Below are positions 13,928 to 25,224 of a DNA stretch of 64,000 bases, in pieces. Source of the DNA: Manis javanica (Eukaryota > Chordata > Mammalia > Pholidota > Manidae); the NCBI RefSeq assembly GCF_040802235.1, contig NC_133167.1:48166001-48230000 (forward strand), written 5' to 3'. The notes below the pieces were generated by a model. That model saw only the letters and a program-made list of their open reading frames with translations, made no database searches and was not told where the DNA came from. Both the position numbers and the translations under genes were made by a program. Positions within the stretch are counted from its first letter, which is position 1. Each line of letters starts with the position of its first letter.

Positions 13928-14183
13928 TTTATGTTTAAAGTAGGCCTATGAGTCGGTTTAGACCTTAGCAATTATGTCACTCACTCTCCAAGATAAAACG
14001 GTCTAAGATTTACATAGGTCTCCCTGGGATTCTTTTGTCTAGGGATGATTTTGACTTTAACCTTGACAACCAAATATGAGACACCCTAATATGGGTGGGT
14101 CTCATCCAATCAGTTGAAGACCTGAATAGGAGGAAAGGGCTGACCTTGCCTCAAATAAGGCAGACGCCCTCCTGTCTGACTGC
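13928..14183 (+). repeat. Local duplication, copy 1 (256 bp)
   Basis: Copy 1 of a direct repeat whose partner lies exactly 1971 bases downstream. By hand alignment the copies differ at one position (C here, T in copy 2, in 'ttttgtctaggg') with no gaps. Sequence past 14183 (through about 14330) continues as an old interspersed repeat, 'gcagatcttgggacttgtc' onward, and is not part of the duplicated unit. Copy 1 is therefore probably the source. Confidence 0.95.
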
Positions 14184-15189
14184 CTGGAGATGGAAATCAG
14201 TTTTTCCTGTGTTCAAACTTGACTGACTTGGGTCTTCAGCTTACTGACTGCAGATCTTGGGACTTGTCAGCCACTATAATCAGGGGAGTCAATTCCTTTC
14301 ATATATATGTATATATACATCCTACAGGTTCTATTCTTTAGACAAAGTTTCTTAACATATCACCTGTTAGTCAAAATAAAATAACTTGGAACCAACCCTT
14401 TTCTCTTTGACTTTCTAAATCTCCTGACAATTTCTTTTCTGTTAAGGGATATAGTGATCCAGGTGACTGAGGTTTTAAGACAAACATCTTTGATTTGCTA
14501 GTCTTCCTTTTTTCTAATAACAAGTTTGAAGTTTTTTTAGTCAAAAAGAGACAAATGCAGAGAAAGAACATCTATCATTTCTGAACTTTACACACATTTC
14601 TCAACAAAAAATAACCAATATTTGGTAGTATTTCTTCGGATCAGTTTATAACCTATTGACCAGTTAATTGTTTTCCATTGATTCAAATTGCTTCCTTTGA
14701 GCCTTGGAGATTTGAGAGGGTAGATCTGTTGTTTTCAGAGGTTAATCATTATTAAATGATTTTGTAAAACTTTACATACTTTTTATTGCTTGAATAGAAC
14801 TTTCTGTTTGAATAAAACAATGTTCACTAATAGACAAAAAAAAGGGAATGCTGTCACATATAGAATTAAAATAAGGCTACTAAAGTCCGTATTTTGGGGA
14901 CCAAAAGTACACTAAAGCTCCAGCTATTTAGAATCCAGTTTTTGTCAGTATAGAAGGTCTGCCTTAAAAATTATTGATGGGATTAATGATTATGAAAATA
15001 AAGATAAAATACAAAGATTGTCTTTAAACACTAAGCCACAATTAAAGCTTCTAATTACACATAATGTGTGATGGGTTAACAAATTAGCCAGCCAGAAGAA
15101 GTAAAGAATTTCACTGCTATGGATGTTCCTTTTGAACCTTAACATTAGCAGGAAAAGAGATTTTCTAAATATTAATAAGATCATGTCAT
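14184..15189. other. Intergenic, no gene seen
   Basis: The start, to about 14335, is the remainder of an old unidentified interspersed repeat with a 'catatatatgtatatatac' tail. The rest is unique-looking, with no coding signal. Confidence 0.5.
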
Positions 15190-15665
15190 TCTATGGCTTA
15201 AAACTAGCCAACGGCCTCTTTACGTTGGCATAAAATTCAATCCCCTTTTTTAACCATAAATCCCTGTGTTCTGACCTTGTGCATCTGTTCCTGATCATTA
15301 AGATTCAGTCTTGGTGATCTTATTCCTGCCAAGTTATTTCTTTTTCAGTGGTTTGTACTTGCTATTTCCTCTCCTTCAACTACTTTTTAGCAAATGTTGT
15401 TTGTCCTTCAGATCTGAGCTCAGAAGTTACCTTCATGGCCTTCTCTGAAAATCTCATCTGCTATGGAGCCCTTCCCTTCTGCTCCAAACCACTGCCTATC
15501 ACTGTGTTTGTTTTCTTAAATGTACTTGTCAGAAATATTCTTCATTTATCTCTCTGACTATTTAGTCAAATTCCATAGGAACAGTGGCCCGCTGTGTCTT
15601 CTCATTGCTACATTCTCCATTCCTGGGAAACTACCTGGCACATAGTGAGAGGGAGGTTTACGTGA
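15190..15665 (+). repeat. L2 LINE 3' region
   Basis: Consecutive L2 landmarks: 'cttaaaactagccaacggcc', 'gcataaaattcaatcccc', 'acttgctatttcctctcc', 'cagatctgagctcagaag' with 'ttaccttcatggccttctct', and 'acctggcacatagtgag'. The 69-codon ORF within it is decayed L2 sequence. Confidence 0.8.
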
Positions 15666-15898
15666 ACAAATGGGTCATCTGTAAATCGTAATGATGTCAA
15701 GGCCTTCTGGAAAACTCAAAGCAGGCATCTGAGAATCAATGCAGAATGCGTAATCAAGTCTGCTTCTCCTTTGGCCCTAAAACCACAACTGGATTTCACC
15801 CGGGGAATTCTCTCTTTGCCCCTTCTTCCAATGTTTTAAATTGGTGTCTATTTCTTAATTAATGATTATGCAAATTATGGGAGGATGGATTACATAGA

Positions 15899-16154
15899 TT
15901 TATGTTTAAAGTAGGCCTATGAGTCGGTTTAGACCTTAGCAATTATGTCACTCACTCTCCAAGATAAAACGGTCTAAGATTTACATAGGTCTCCCTGGGA
16001 TTCTTTTGTTTAGGGATGATTTTGACTTTAACCTTGACAACCAAATATGAGACACCCTAATATGGGTGGGTCTCATCCAATCAGTTGAAGACCTGAATAG
16101 GAGGAAAGGGCTGACCTTGCCTCAAATAAGGCAGACGCCCTCCTGTCTGACTGC
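15899..16154 (+). repeat. Local duplication, copy 2 (256 bp)
   Basis: Near-exact copy (255 of 256 bases) of 13928-14183. It is embedded in host sequence that itself repeats: a 'ggatggattacatagatt' stretch precedes the copy (15883-15900), and 'ggattac' plus 'ggattacatagattta' occur just after it (16156-16186). This looks like a templated insertion with duplication of the acceptor site. Confidence 0.95.
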
Positions 16155-16189
16155 TGGATGGATTACTGATGGATTACATAGATTTATGG

Positions 16190-17394
16190 ATTACATAAAT
16201 CATGAGCTTATTCTGCTCATGGATTCAAGATATCATTCAGACAATTTCCATTCCTCAATGAGGCAGTTGATGATTTATCATAGCATCGGATTAAGTAACT
16301 TCCATATCATAGGTGATGTTTACGAAAAATGTGCAATTAACATAACTGAACCAATATATTCAGTGTTTAAATATTTAAGTGGATATTTAATAATTGGTCA
16401 TGGGCTCTTACTATAAATTCGATAAACAACTTTTAGAGTCAGGACCAAGTTTTAAGTACCAAGACATAAGTCTTTTATAAAGAGACTGAGTTAAAAATCA
16501 CTATTACTAGGGACAAAGAGTTTAATTTTTCACATGAATAACTTGGTTATGCTGAGAATTGTAGGTTTTCAGAACAAAGATGTTGACTGTAGATGCTTGG
16601 GAACAAATGTTTCCTTGAAATTACCTGGGTAGACATTTCATAATGTCATTTACACTTGACTCAGTACATCAAAAGATTTAAATCATATCCCAGAAACCAA
16701 GTGAAACAGGGTGGCAAAAATCCAGTTTCAGGTGTGCTTTGGAAGATTTTCAAGGGAAGCCTGAACATTGCAGGATGCCGTGGCCCTCAGGTAAAGAATT
16801 GATTGCTTGCAGTTGCCAGAACTCACCTTATCATCAATGGGTCTATATCATGGTGGAATTTTAGTGGTGCTGGAAAATCTTGCCCTACCATGCTATCATT
16901 AAAATCAAACTTGGTTTAAAGAGAAAAGAAACTCATTTATAGTAAGGAAAAAATCAAATTACAAATAACTAGTATTTCTTTCTTCAATAAATATTTATTG
17001 AATATCCACTGGGTACTGGAAGAGACACCTGGTAACTCATTAACTGGTTCAGGAGACAACAATGAGCCAGAGATGGATTCTCAGGAGAGAGATGGAAGCC
17101 TGAACCATGGCAGGAGAAAGATAGCTCATGAGCATTTCTCAGTGATAGAGTTGGCTAACATATGTAATTAATTTTGGTACCATGCATTCAGTGTTAATTT
17201 GCTTTTGCTTCCTGTTTTGTGCTGAGATATAGCAACAAGTTCCTCCACCTCCACCTCTTAGTAAGTTTTCACCTCTAATGCAGTGTGAAGGGACCAGCTG
17301 GAGCCCAATAGCAGTTGACGAATGAACCAACAGGGATGCATTGTAGCATTTTAGGGAGTGTGGCCTGACTGGAAGCTGACCCATGTGGCTGACC
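16190..17394. other. Intergenic, no gene seen
   Basis: Unique-looking sequence without a recognisable gene or repeat. Confidence 0.5.
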
Positions 17395-17600
17395 CAGTCC
17401 TGTTAGTGTTCTTAACAGGAGCTGATTTCCCCCCAGGGGGGATATTTGGCAGTGCTTGGAGGCATTTTTGATTGTCACTACTGGGGAGAAGTACACTAGC
17501 AGCTAATGGATAGAGACCAGAGATGCTGCTAAACATCCTTCCATACACAGGACAGCCCCCACGACAGAGAATTTCCCAGCTCCAAAGTCAATAGTCCTAA
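17395..17600 (-). repeat. MER5A (hAT-Charlie) remnant
   Basis: On the minus strand this reads the MER5A core: a mention of 'actattgac', 'gggctgtcctgtg', 'aggatgtttagcagcatc' and 'ctctatccattagctgc', then 'ccccctggggggaaatc'. It is a typical eutherian non-autonomous DNA transposon fossil. Confidence 0.8.
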
Positions 17601-18676
17601 GCTTAAGAAGCCTCAGGTTAGACACAGTCCTTTTCAACCATAGCAAAATACAATGCAGATTCCTGGCATTTAACGTAGAACTTCAGAAAGCATTCCTTCT
17701 CCATGCCCAAAAGACTGTGTCTACTATGGTTTGGAAAGCTCCTCTTTTGTATTTCTCTTGCCCAGCGTTCCGTTTTAAACTTTGCCTCCCACCTCAAACA
17801 GTTACGAGGCTGGCTGATGTGTAACTAGGATTGACATGGAAAAGAGACGGTATTTCAGATTGTGAAAAAGAACTTGAGGATTATTAATATTAATGAACAA
17901 TTGCTAAATATAGTCTTGTAGTTCTGCCTTAGGCTGGTTGTAAGAGATTAGTTTTTTTTGCATACCTAATGAGTTATTGGTCCAAGCTCTTTTGTCCTTG
18001 CTTTCCCTACAAGGACCTTAAAGAAGGATGTAGGGAAATGGATCCCAGGAGGGCAGAGTTCACAGATCAGATGGTAGCAATGGTCACAAGCTAAACAGTG
18101 TAACAGTAAAACCTTTTTATTTTTGAAAGCCTTGGCTTTCCTTCTCAGTGTACATAGAATTTTGTCACTCTGACTCTCTGTCAATACTTCTCAGTGTATC
18201 ACTTAATTCATGGGAGTTTTAAAGGTTAAAGTTGATATTAAAGAATATGAAGTTTGAGTTATGATTTTAAATTTAAGATGTTGGGAAAATTAGGTCATCC
18301 CGGGAGGTCTACATAAAGAGCAAATAGTTCAGACATTTGCATCTGCTCATCCTGAAATATGCACACACACAATCTAATACCTGCCCCTTGACATGTTCCA
18401 AATTAGCAGAAAGTCTGCCAAGCAATTCACAGGACAGAGAAGGAAAAGATGAGTCATTACAATACAGCACAACCTCTAGTGAGACAAACTGATGGGATTG
18501 CTGCCAAAGAAAAAAATCTTCCAGTTGGGCCACCCTAGTAGATTTCCCCAGCAAACACAGCCAAATATTCCTCTTCTTAGTTACTCGATTCTGTGTTCCT
18601 GAATTATCAGCACCTACCTATTATTTCATTGCTTCGGAGAAGGATGGTTTAAGGGAAAATGTTTTTGGAAAGCTAG
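17601..18676. other. Intergenic, no gene seen
   Basis: No gene and no named repeat recognised. Confidence 0.5.
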
Positions 18677-19112
18677 TATGGGCATACCCTAGAGATACTG
18701 AGGGTTCAGTTCCAGACCATCACAATAAAGCAATTATTACAATAAACCAAGTCAAATGAATGTTTGGTTTTCCCAGTGCATGTAAAAATTATGTTTACAG
18801 TATACTATAGTCTATTAAGTATCCAATAGCATTATGTCTAAAATAACAGTGTGAGTACTTTAAGTAAAAAATTAAGATGCTAACCATCATCTTTACTTTC
18901 AGCAAGCTGTAATCACTGATCACCATAACAAATATAATATTAACAAAAAAGTTTGAAATGTTGTGAGAATTACCACAGTGTGACACAGAAACTTAAAGCG
19001 AGCAAATGCTGTTGGAAAAATAGTGCCACTAGACGGTCAGCACAGGGTTGCCACAAACCTTCAATTCATAAAAAATGCAGTATCTTCAAAGAGCAATAAA
19101 GCAAGGTATGGC
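18677..19112 (+). mobile_element. Tigger-type (TcMar) non-autonomous DNA transposon
   Basis: The left end reads 'gggcataccctagagata' then 'ggttcagttccagaccat'. The right end reads 'gcaataaagcaaggtatggc', its inverted partner, and TA dinucleotides flank the element. The inner sequence follows the known Tigger/MER terminal order with the transposase deleted. Confidence 0.8.
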
Positions 19113-19539
19113 TGTCATGGAAAGAGAAAGTGGCACTCACTTCTCTGGCAGTATTTACCCTGTGTACTTGAAATAAGGATAAATTCAAACTATTTGGGAA
19201 TCGGAGTCAAGATTTGTAAAACAGTATTTTCAAGCTTTACTACAGAACACATGTTAAAAGTGCCTATTTCCCCACCTGCCCTCATGGATTCTTACTGAAT
19301 AGGCATTTTCTGTGGGCTCTACAGATGTTTCTGAGCTAGTAGACTGACTATCTTATACAAAAAGGCTACCAAAGATGCCAGCTCAAGGTTGTTGGGCCAA
19401 GGGAAAATAACTGGGCATATAGTAAGGGCTCAATAAATGTTTGTTAAATGAATTATCTCCAGATCTTTTACTACTGAGAAATTTCTTTTGCCATCATTAT
19501 GAATGGATTGGTGATGGGTTTATTTGAATACATTTTCAT

Positions 19540-20025
19540 AAATAATCCCCAACTTACAGTGTTTCAATGTATGAGTTTTCAACTTTACAATGGTGTGAAA
19601 GCAATGCACATTCAGTAGAAATTGTGCTTTGAATTTGGATATTTTTTCTGGGCTAGCAGTATGTGCTTCATTCAGTACTCTACTGTGATGCTGGGCAGTG
19701 GCAGTGAGACAGCTTCCAGTCAGCCATATGATCAAGAGAGGAAACAACCAATACACTTAGCAAGCACTCTGCACCCAGACCTCCACTGTTTTCCACTTCC
19801 AGTACAGTATTCAGGAAATTACAGTAGATAGTCAACACTTCACTATAAAACAGTCTGCATGTTAGCTGATGGGCCCGCTGAGACCAACATAACGCTCTGA
19901 GCGTTATATAACGTAGGCTGGGCTAGGCTATGACTGGGAGGTTAGGTGTATTAAATGCATTTTTGACTTCTGCTATTGTCAACTAATGACAGGTTTGTCC
20001 AGACATAACCCCATCCTAAATTAAG
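19540..20025 (+). mobile_element. Second Tigger/MER-type DNA transposon remnant
   Basis: Starts 'ccccaacttacagtgttt' and ends 'cataaccccatcctaaattaagg', which are inverted-repeat-like termini. The inside ('tgtgatgctgggcagtggc', 'ggtgtattaaatgcattt') is typical of the old TcMar-Tigger non-autonomous elements of placental mammals. ORFs inside are noise. Confidence 0.65.
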
Positions 20026-20084
20026 GAAAAAAATGTGTATCATTTTAGAGGAACTCAACTCTTCCAGTTTTTTCTCCACTCTGT

Positions 20085-20300
20085 GTGTGGATTTTAGTCT
20101 CTGGTGTCAGAAAACTCAGGTTATGTTAACCCTGTCCTTTCCTAGTCATGTGACCTTGGGTACTTCTTTTAACATCCTGACCTTAATTTTTAAATTTCTA
20201 ACCTGGAAAAGTTAGACTACTGTTTGAGATACTTTTCAAAATTTCATATGTCACTGAGAAGGATGTGAAAAATGCAGTATAAAGGCTGTAACTGTTATTT
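20085..20300 (+). repeat. MIR remnant
   Basis: 'ctctggtgtcagaaaactc', 'tagtcatgtgaccttgggta', 'ttttaacatcctgacctta', 'aacctggaaaagttaga' in MIR order. Confidence 0.7.
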
Positions 20301-21544
20301 ATTTTGTGATTCCTAAAAACCAATGATAAACTGGAATTCAGAACCAAACTATAGGGAGTGGCAATGAGGTGCTTCTAATACGCCCTCTGCTCTAGGAAAA
20401 CATGGTTTAAAGTGAATGAAGTTAAATAGCAGTCAGTGAGTGAAAGTTGTACATTCCGTATATCTTTTTGCTTTGCTGTTTCAAGAATCAGCATCATCGA
20501 GGCATCAGCCACTTTAATGTTAGGTTGATTCTAAAGTCGGTGGTTGCCCAGGCCCCACTGGCATCAGCTAACCTTTAACAGGATGGTCTGTTAGATGCAG
20601 AAGGCTTGTTAGGACAACCAGCCCATTTTTAAGCCTCCCTACCCTGAAAAGCCCCTATTACTATGTATATGTGCAAAATCACACATGCAGGTGGACACAT
20701 GCACCATTCACCTTAATTCTCATCCTGTAAAAGATGAGTCAGATGTGTTTTTCTACCTCCCCTTCAGCTGTACTGTATGAAAAGTATGTGCTAGAGAAGG
20801 ATAATTCTTTAAGGGTATTGGTGAGCAATTAAATGTAGCGAGTGGAGAGAGAGGTATCAAAAAGTAATTCAAAAGTTTTTTTTTCATTTCTGATAAAAGG
20901 AATATAAACACCTCTGGAAAAATGAATCATCCTGTCACCTGCATGAGAAATGCAGTCATTTCCCTGTTTAAGCCTAGCATACTAAAATAAAATAAAAGGA
21001 AAAAAGAAAGTGTGGGGGTAGATAAAATATGGTAGGGATTAATCATATTGGCAGAAGTCAGCCAGACATAATAAAAGTCAAGACACATTTTAGGGCAGGT
21101 GCAGCCTAACCTGACAGACACAAGACTCACCAGGACCTGGCTTCGTTTAGCCTCTGGTCATCTTCTGATGTTGCAATATTAAAGATCTAGTGTAAGTAGA
21201 ATAAACATGAACCTCTGATATTTTTTCGCATGCACAGTTTGTATATGACTCATAGTTTGGTATTTCTTTTGAACACACTGCCACATCAAAAGCTAAAAGT
21301 ACCCTAATGTGTGCCCCAAAATGGAGATGTATCTAAGTTGAAAACAATGTGCTGTAACAGTCAAGATATAGTTGAAAATGAGTAAATAAAAATTGAGTGT
21401 TTGAATATAATATTAGAATGTTACTTTGTGAACAGATCTTATTATAAACTAGTTATATGTCAAGATCAGATTTCAGATAGAAGAAAAAATTTAATAAAAT
21501 GAATACTTTATAATTCTAAAACCAAAGGAGATTGAATTCAAAAG
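20301..21544. other. Intergenic, no gene seen
   Basis: AT-rich and unique-looking. No gene or named repeat. Confidence 0.5.
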
Positions 21545-21725
21545 GGAGAAACTTGAGAATGTAAGAGTTCTCTGTGGCATCTTACTACACTGATGGACAG
21601 TGACTGCAATGGCTTATGGGAGTGGGGACTCCATAATAAGGGTGAATGTAATGACCACATTGTTTTTCTTGAGAAATCTTCATAAGAGTGTATATCAATG
21701 ATACCTTAATAAAAAAATAAAAAAC
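21545..21725 (+). mobile_element. 5'-truncated L1 3' end
   Basis: 'catcttactacactgatgg' and 'acagtgactgcaatgg' followed by a 'tatatcaatgataccttaa' segment and an A-rich tail match, in order, the L1-B 3' end at 43070-43200. It is a diverged short truncated insertion. Confidence 0.7.
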
Positions 21726-21989
21726 TGTAAGTTATGTACACATGCATATATTTTCAAATGCAAATAAACTAAATCATGATCTCTCCACTACATTATTAAT
21801 ATCATCAATTACTATGACAGATTTTCAAAGGGCAAACCTACTGCCAGATTTCTGTGTGATAATGTTTTGTTAGGGATTTTACACATATTTCATGAATGAT
21901 ATGGATCTTTGGTTTACTTTTTTCTTGTCTCCTATTCTATTTTTGCTATCAGGTAAATACTAACCTCATGAAATGAGTTGAGGAGAGTT

Positions 21990-22621
21990 GCACATTCAGA
22001 TTCTGTTTTATTTTGTGTTAATCTGGTAAAGTGTGTATTTCCAGGAAAGTGCTTATTTTATCAAAGTTTTTATATTTATTGCCATAAACTTATTCATAGT
22101 ACAATTTTTAGTACCTTTTAATATCCATAGGCTCTGTAGTGAGTTCCTGCTATTATTCTTCACATTAGCAATTTGTATTTTTTTCTGTGTTGATCACCCT
22201 GGCTAGAAATTTGTCAAATTTATTGAGCATTTCAAAAATCCACCTTTCTATTTCATTGTTTTTCCTTATTATTTGTCTGTTTTCCATTTTAATGGTTTCT
22301 GTTCTTATTTTTTCTTTCTAATTTGAGTGTAACTTGTCATTTCTAACTTTAGTTGGAACACTAAGTTAATGTTTTTATACTTTAATTATTTCCTAATAGA
22401 CACATTTAAACTATAAAATCCCACGTTAATATGCTGCATTCCAGTGTAACTTATTTCAAAGTATTTTGAATATTCTCTGTTTTCTTATTTGATGCATGGT
22501 TTACTTAGAAGTGAATTATTTAATTCTAAAATATTTGTGAGTTTTCAAAAATCTTCTTGTCATTGTTTTCTAATTTAAATGCATTTGAACCAAAGAACAT
22601 ATTCTGCAGGGTTTCAATTCG
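21990..22621 (-). repeat. Ancient L1 ORF2 fragment, left half (split)
   Basis: The antisense sequence follows the L1 ORF2 endonuclease/RT linker region (e.g. 'tgatcaccctggctagaaat', 'tttgtcaaatttattgag'). Its homology stops at 'gggtttcaattcgtctaaaa' and resumes at 31661 with 'aactttgttttatggcccaa'. The two halves were one element before the 9-kb insertion. Confidence 0.8.
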
Positions 22622-22633
22622 TCTAAAATTTTT
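22622..22633. repeat. Target-site duplication, left copy (12 bp)
   Basis: 'tctaaaattttt' is repeated at 31649-31660. Together the two copies bracket the composite L1-A insertion. The duplicated site runs into the poly(T) tail, so its right limit is ambiguous by a few bases. Confidence 0.8.
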
Positions 22634-22641
22634 TTTTTTTT

Positions 22642-22849
22642 CACACACACAAATGCAATTTAATGACTTGGATCAAAGAGGTTTGTTTGTTTTTTAAATC
22701 AGGGTTTAAACTAAGTACACATGTGCCAGAAATCCCTTTCATTATATCCAATCTATTAGAAACACAAACCACAACTAACTGGTTTTTCAACTTCCTTTTG
22801 TCTCCAATGACAGGACTGGTGGTTTGAACATATGCCTAAATTTCTTTTC
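22642..22849 (-). other. Terminal segment of the composite insertion, polyadenylated
   Basis: On the minus strand this 208-base segment ends with ATTAAA (22664-22659), 17 bases and then an A-run adjoining the TSD, as expected for the processed 3' end of the retrotransposed RNA. Its origin is not recognised; it should match flanking DNA of the source L1 locus if the transduction model is right. Confidence 0.65.
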
Positions 22850-24536
22850 TTTTTTTTTTTTTTTGAGAGGGCATCTCTCATATTTATTGATCAAATGGTT
22901 GTTAACAACAATAAAATTCAGTATAGGGGGGTCAACGCTCAATGTACAATCATTAATCCATCTCAAGCCTAATTCTCATCAGTCTCCAATCTTCTGAAGC
23001 ATAACAAACAAGTTCTTACATGGTGAATGAATTCTTACATAGTGAATAAATTCTTACATGGTGAACAGTACAAGGGCATTCATCACAGAAACTTTCGGTT
23101 TTGATCACGCATTATGACCTATGAACAATCAGGTCAAATATGAATATTTGTTTGATTTTTGTACTTGATTTATATGTGGATCCCACATTTCTCCCTCTAT
23201 TATTATTATTATTTTAATTTTTAATAAAATGCTGAAGTGGTAGGTAGATGCAAGATAAAGGTAGAAAACATAGTTTAGTGCTGTAAGAGGGCAAATGTAG
23301 ATGATCAGATGATCAGGTGTGTGCCTATGGACTAAGTATTAATCCAGGCTAGACAAGGGCAGCAAAACATCCATGGATGCAGAAGATTTCTCTCAAAGTG
23401 GGGGGGGGGGTGAGGTTCTGAGCCTCACCTCTGTTGATCCCCAAATTCTCACCTGATGGCTCCCCTGCCACTGTGCCTGTCTTAGGTTGTTCCTCCCTTG
23501 AGGAATCTTACCCGTCTCTGGCTAACCAGTCATCTTCCGGGGCCATACAGGGAAATGTAAAGTTGGTAAGTGAGAGAGAAGCCATATTGTTTGCAAAGAT
23601 CAGCTTTTTACTTCTTTGCAGATTTATGCCCTGTGGCTTCTATGTCCAGCACTTGTCTCGAGGTATCTTTACCACCTGGAGGAATTATGATACTCGGTAA
23701 ATTCGATATGAGGCACGAATTCTATTTAAGGGTTTAATTAGGAAGGAAGAAGAAAAGCTATAGAGGTAGCATATGGAAGGAAACATGGGAGGATTGATTA
23801 TTTCTTTGACATATCTTCTTGTAGAGTACCTTAAGTATGTATAGGTTTTAAACTACTAACTAATTTGCACACACATATTAACATAATAGGAATACGGTGA
23901 CATAAACAAAGCAAATCTGTAATTACCATCCATCTCCAGTGAAGCCAAGAAAACCATTTAGGCACCCTAGGCATTTGTGAAAATTTATCTATGATATGAT
24001 GGATATTGTCCAATTGTACTTGAACAGTCTGAGAAAAATCAGACAAATTAAAGCAGCCCATTTCTGGGATCTGTTCACATCCCATATGTTCTTTTAACCG
24101 TAGATAGTCTATAGTCATGAGATTTTGGAGTGCTACAACTTGCACCCCTCCCAACTCCTGGTTGAGTTCCAACAGTACAGATCCGGTCAAATTCGTTGTC
24201 TCACTGTATGCACATGCCAGCCTAGACATCTCCCTCCTCATTCCTATGGCAAGTCCAGGAGACGGTGGGCTGGATGCAGCCACAACCGCAGCATCGTCCG
24301 GATCCCTGTGGAGGCTTTTTGATGATCATCCCCTGGCACAAGTCCTCCAGAGAGTGCTGATGCTGGAAGCTCTTCCTCATATCGTATCTTAGTTCATTTT
24401 CTGGGTATCCAAGCTAGGCCTTGATCTTCTGCATAGAAACAAACAGACCCTTTGCCCACACTTTGACATGCCCTCTATACCACTGTGCAGAACTCATTGG
24501 AGGTCAGCACACAGTAACTGCTTTTTTTTTTTTTTT
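22850..24536 (-). mobile_element. Polyadenylated retrocopy of an ERV env-TM/3' transcript
   Basis: The minus-strand order is: decayed env sequence, an env transmembrane-subunit ORF (24283-23831), about 950 bases of non-coding 3' sequence, AATAAA (22888-22883), 18 bases, then 15 A. Both ends abut 15-base T-runs on the + strand (22850-22864 and 24522-24536), compatible with L1-mediated insertion into an A/T run. There is no recognisable TG...CA LTR pair. It is therefore better read as a retrotransposed viral transcript than a provirus or solo LTR. Confidence 0.55.
23831..24283 (-). pseudogene. ERV envelope transmembrane (TM) remnant
   Basis: This 150-codon open stretch shows retroviral TM features. 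From the N-terminal side there is a heptad-type helix (about residues 35-55) with the LQN.MTIDYL immunosuppressive-domain-like motif, then a C-x6-[C]C loop written CEQIPEMGC, where the first cysteine of the CC pair is Gly. A second helix follows, then a W-rich membrane-proximal stretch and a hydrophobic segment (about residues 118-140). The surface subunit is absent and the start shown is only the first in-frame Met. It is a different env lineage from the provirus at 54575, judged by the ISD and loop sequences. It is unlikely to make a functional protein. Confidence 0.65.
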
Positions 24537-24680
24537 ATTAAGAGAAAGGAATATTATCAGAAAAGAGTACCTCCATAGCTGATCATCTGACACCCTTTAA
24601 GTGATCAACATTAAGGATATTTAAAGCATGCCTTGATCTTTGATTTACCAATAGTTTTATCCTATCAAGGAGTAATCCCC
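24537..24680 (-). other. Non-L1 segment between L1-A tail and ERV retrocopy
   Basis: About 140 bases lying downstream (in the minus sense) of the (AAAG)n tail of L1-A and ending 'cttaat' plus an A-run. It matches neither L1-B nor the L1-A 3' UTR. It is a candidate for transduced source-locus flank. Confidence 0.5.
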
Positions 24681-24875
<195 letters not shown>

Positions 24876-25224
24876 TCTTTTTTAATTTTTAATCTACACT
24901 TACATGAAGAATACTATGTTTACTATGCTCTCCCCTATATCAGGTCCCCCCTAACAACCACATTACGGTTACTGTCCATCAGCTTAGCAAAATGTTGTAG
25001 AGTCACTACTTGTCCTCTCTGTGTTGTGCAGCCCACCCTCCCCTTTCTCCCTCTCCCCCATGCATGCTAATCTTAATACCCCCTTTCTTCTTCCCCCCCC
25101 TTATCCCTCCCTGCCCACCCATCCTCCCCAGTTCCTTTCCCTTTGGTACCTGTTAGTCCATTTTTGGGTTCTGTAATTCCGCTGCTGTTTTGTTCCTTCA
25201 GTTTTTCCTTTGTTCCTATACTCC

